Shown here piece by piece: positions 62,499 to 64,000 of a stretch of 64,000 nucleotides of DNA; positions within the stretch are counted from its first letter, which is position 1; every line of letters starts with the position of its first letter. Below the pieces are notes generated by a model. The model was not told the origin of the DNA, did not search any database, and was given only the letters and a program-made list of their open reading frames with translations. The position numbers were made by a program, and so were the translations under genes. The DNA is from M55B111 sp964614065 (GTDB lineage Bacteria > Bipolaricaulota > Bipolaricaulia > M55B111): NCBI GenBank assembly GCA_964614065.1, contig CAZTJJ010000002.1, positions 1 through 64,000 on the forward strand, in the 5' to 3' direction.

Positions 62499-64000
62499 TT
62501 AAGTTTCCGGCTTTGGCGGATAATGAATGTAACCCTGATCGTCCCACCAGTAACCTGCATCTTCAAGAATATCGCGGGCTTTATCCAAATCGAACTCGTA
62601 TGGTTTGACCACTGGATTATTCCAGAATTTGTTTGCGGGGGCTATCGCAGATGCACCCTTTTCAGCGTGACCCTCAAAAACTTGCTCTATAATTGTGTCT
62701 TTGGGAATTGCATGTGCTAAGGCTTTTCTAAAGGCCGGATCGCTGGTCGGTTTCTTGGCACAATCGTGATTTATGATGTAGAATCCAAAGTTGGAAAACT
62801 CTCCAACCTCGATATTTGGATTTCCAGCTAGCTTGTCCGCTTCCAGCGCTTTCAGATGAGTGGTAACCAAATCTAACTCGTTTGATTGCATTGCCCTTAC
62901 GATACCGCTCAAGTTACTATAAGCCAACCGGACGTAGCCATTGATAGTCGGTGGATGAAAGTGTTCCTTATTCGCCGAGAGCACGTACTTCGATCCCGGT
63001 TCCCATGCTTCAAATTTGAACGGACCACTCCCTATCCACTCTTTAGGAGTCCAGTCCTGCGGTTTCTCCACATCCACTTCACCGGGGATCTTGCTCCAGA
63101 TGTGCTCCGGCAAAATGAACAATCGAGTAAGGAAGAAACCTTTGTAAGGAGCAAAAGGCTTGGTGAACTTTAAACCCACAGTATACTCGTCGACCGCTTC
63201 CGCTCCTTCTATGTAGCTAAGCGATGAGGCGTAATACGGAGCATCCCATTTCTTCAGATAATTCACCGTAAAAGCTACATCCTCTGCAGTTACAGGTTCA
63301 CCATCGTGAAACTTGTGGCCCTCCCGGATAGAGATGTTTACCTCTGTATCGCTCACTACCTCAATGTCTTCCGCCAACCAGGGTATAGGTTTTAAATTCT
63401 TATCGAATACGTACAGTCTATCATAGATAAGGCGGAGAGCTCTAAAGTCAGTAGCAAATATTTGTCCAAAAGGATTTAGGGTCTGAATCCTGCCAGGGTA
63501 ACCACCCCGTAAAACCTGCCTATTTTTAGGTTCGATCTCAAGAATATTCCAGAATGACGCATATCCTTCCCCGGGCAGTGGAACAGGATTTTTGAAATTA
63601 TCGGACCGGTAAGCGTTCATGACGGTAGAATTGAGGATGATATTCGAGGGTTGCTTTTCGTGAACGAGCTTTTGCGCCTCGTATATTATCTCTCTTCTGC
63701 GTTCAGTGTCGTATTCCTCGCGTTCGGCGTCCAGAAGAGCATCCACTGCGGCATTGCTAAACTGGGTGTCATTAAATGCACCCTGTGGCTTTGACCGAAA
63801 CAACCTATAAAGGAAGTAATCTGGGTCAAGTCTCTGTGGAGATCCTGTCCACCAAGTCATGTTCCAGTGCCACTCATGAGGAACTTCGTACTCCCGGGCA
63901 ATCATTGTTTTGTATTCGAGAGTACTGAGTTTCATCTCCACGCCGATTTTTTTAAACTCGTCCTGAATAAGTCGTGCAGTTTCTACAATCAATGGATTGG
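62499..64000 (-). CDS. Peptide-type ABC substrate-binding protein, partial, tandem modules
   Basis: Cut by the right edge of the window; 500 residues are visible. The first 135 or so (ETARLIQDEFKKIGVEMKLS, WWTGSPQRLDPDYFLYRL) match the C-terminal third of a family 5 binding protein. They are followed by a new N-terminal part (LRGGYPGRIQTLNPFGQ, then DGEPVTAEDVAFTVNYLKKW, GSGPFKFEAWEPGS, DPAFRKALAHAIPKD). The protein stops after DILEDAGYWWDDQ, where a normal one would go on with another ETAxLIQ part. So there seem to be at least two modules, the last one shortened. The signal peptide would lie outside the window. Confidence 0.85.
   Translation of the reverse strand, partial: NPLIVETARLIQDEFKKIGVEMKLSTLEYKTMIAREYEVPHEWHWNMTWWTGSPQRLDPDYFLYRLFRSKPQGAFNDTQFSNAAVDALLDAEREEYDTERRREIIYEAQKLVHEKQPSNIILNSTVMNAYRSDNFKNPVPLPGEGYASFWNILEIEPKNRQVLRGGYPGRIQTLNPFGQIFATDFRALRLIYDRLYVFDKNLKPIPWLAEDIEVVSDTEVNISIREGHKFHDGEPVTAEDVAFTVNYLKKWDAPYYASSLSYIEGAEAVDEYTVGLKFTKPFAPYKGFFLTRLFILPEHIWSKIPGEVDVEKPQDWTPKEWIGSGPFKFEAWEPGSKYVLSANKEHFHPPTINGYVRLAYSNLSGIVRAMQSNELDLVTTHLKALEADKLAGNPNIEVGEFSNFGFYIINHDCAKKPTSDPAFRKALAHAIPKDTIIEQVFEGHAEKGASAIAPANKFWNNPVVKPYEFDLDKARDILEDAGYWWDDQGYIHYPPKPET

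Overview
The window is a piece of a bacterial chromosome of middling GC content. It carries 54 protein genes, one of them cut by the right edge, and no rRNA, tRNA or CRISPR. Many proteins are rich in Asp and Glu (SecA, ClpC, and a ribosomal protein L25 that ends in a Glu/Leu repeat tail), as in salt-adapted cells. Fhs, FolD, a methyl-THF:corrinoid-type methyltransferase, corrinoid protein and MttB-family methyltransferases point to an anaerobe that moves methyl groups through a tetrahydrofolate (Wood-Ljungdahl type) branch. A brine-dwelling acetogen-like lineage fits. Candidate division KB1 or a halophilic Halanaerobiales-type organism are possibilities I cannot decide between from sequence alone.

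Layout. 0.1-5.6 kb: acetate/acetyl-CoA block on the + strand (ADP-forming acetyl-CoA synthetase fused to a GNAT acetyltransferase, AMP-forming Acs, acetate transporter). 5.7-9.8 kb: a long conserved non-coding leader, secA, a 32-residue membrane peptide, and an exported protein of unknown role. 9.9-13.5 kb: gcvH, a shortened glmU, IS200/IS605-like end repeats around prs, and L25. 13.6-19.3 kb: clpC-radA-disA-purine nucleoside phosphorylase. 19.4-26.1 kb: accD-accA with a DUF502 gene, a small RHH protein, nicotinate phosphoribosyltransferase with an apparent AUU start, an exported SurA-like chaperone, ppa and ddl. 26.1-42.8 kb: a large minus-strand C1/betaine region (folD, folE, fhs, methyl-THF methyltransferase, gcvPB, gcvPA, corrinoid protein, two betaine-binding proteins, OpuA-type permease and ATPase, two non-pyrrolysine MttB homologues, GntR regulator). 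42.9-49.9 kb: a Liv-type ABC transporter and a hydantoinase-A-like protein. 50-57.7 kb: hydrolase, recF, DUF721/DciA-like, hslV-hslU, thrS, metK. 57.9-64 kb: a lipocalin and a peptide-type ABC transporter.

How it fits together (inference). Betaine is imported, the MttB homologues pass its methyl groups to the corrinoid protein, and the AcsE/MtgA-like enzyme passes them to THF. Fhs and FolD connect the THF pool to formate. The glycine decarboxylase P subunits sit in the same gene run, so the demethylated amine could continue as glycine to CO2, ammonia and a C1 unit. Acetyl-CoA made elsewhere would yield ATP through the ADP-forming synthetase.

The most unusual signal is a roughly 336-nt non-coding element present twice (5685-6019 before secA, 29409-29744 before fhs). 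The copies are nearly gap-free, lie in the orientation of the downstream gene, and have conserved hairpins and conserved outer blocks. A third, partial copy (its first 47 nt) lies just before the hydantoinase-like gene. This is the best candidate here for an undescribed regulatory RNA or mobile non-coding element.
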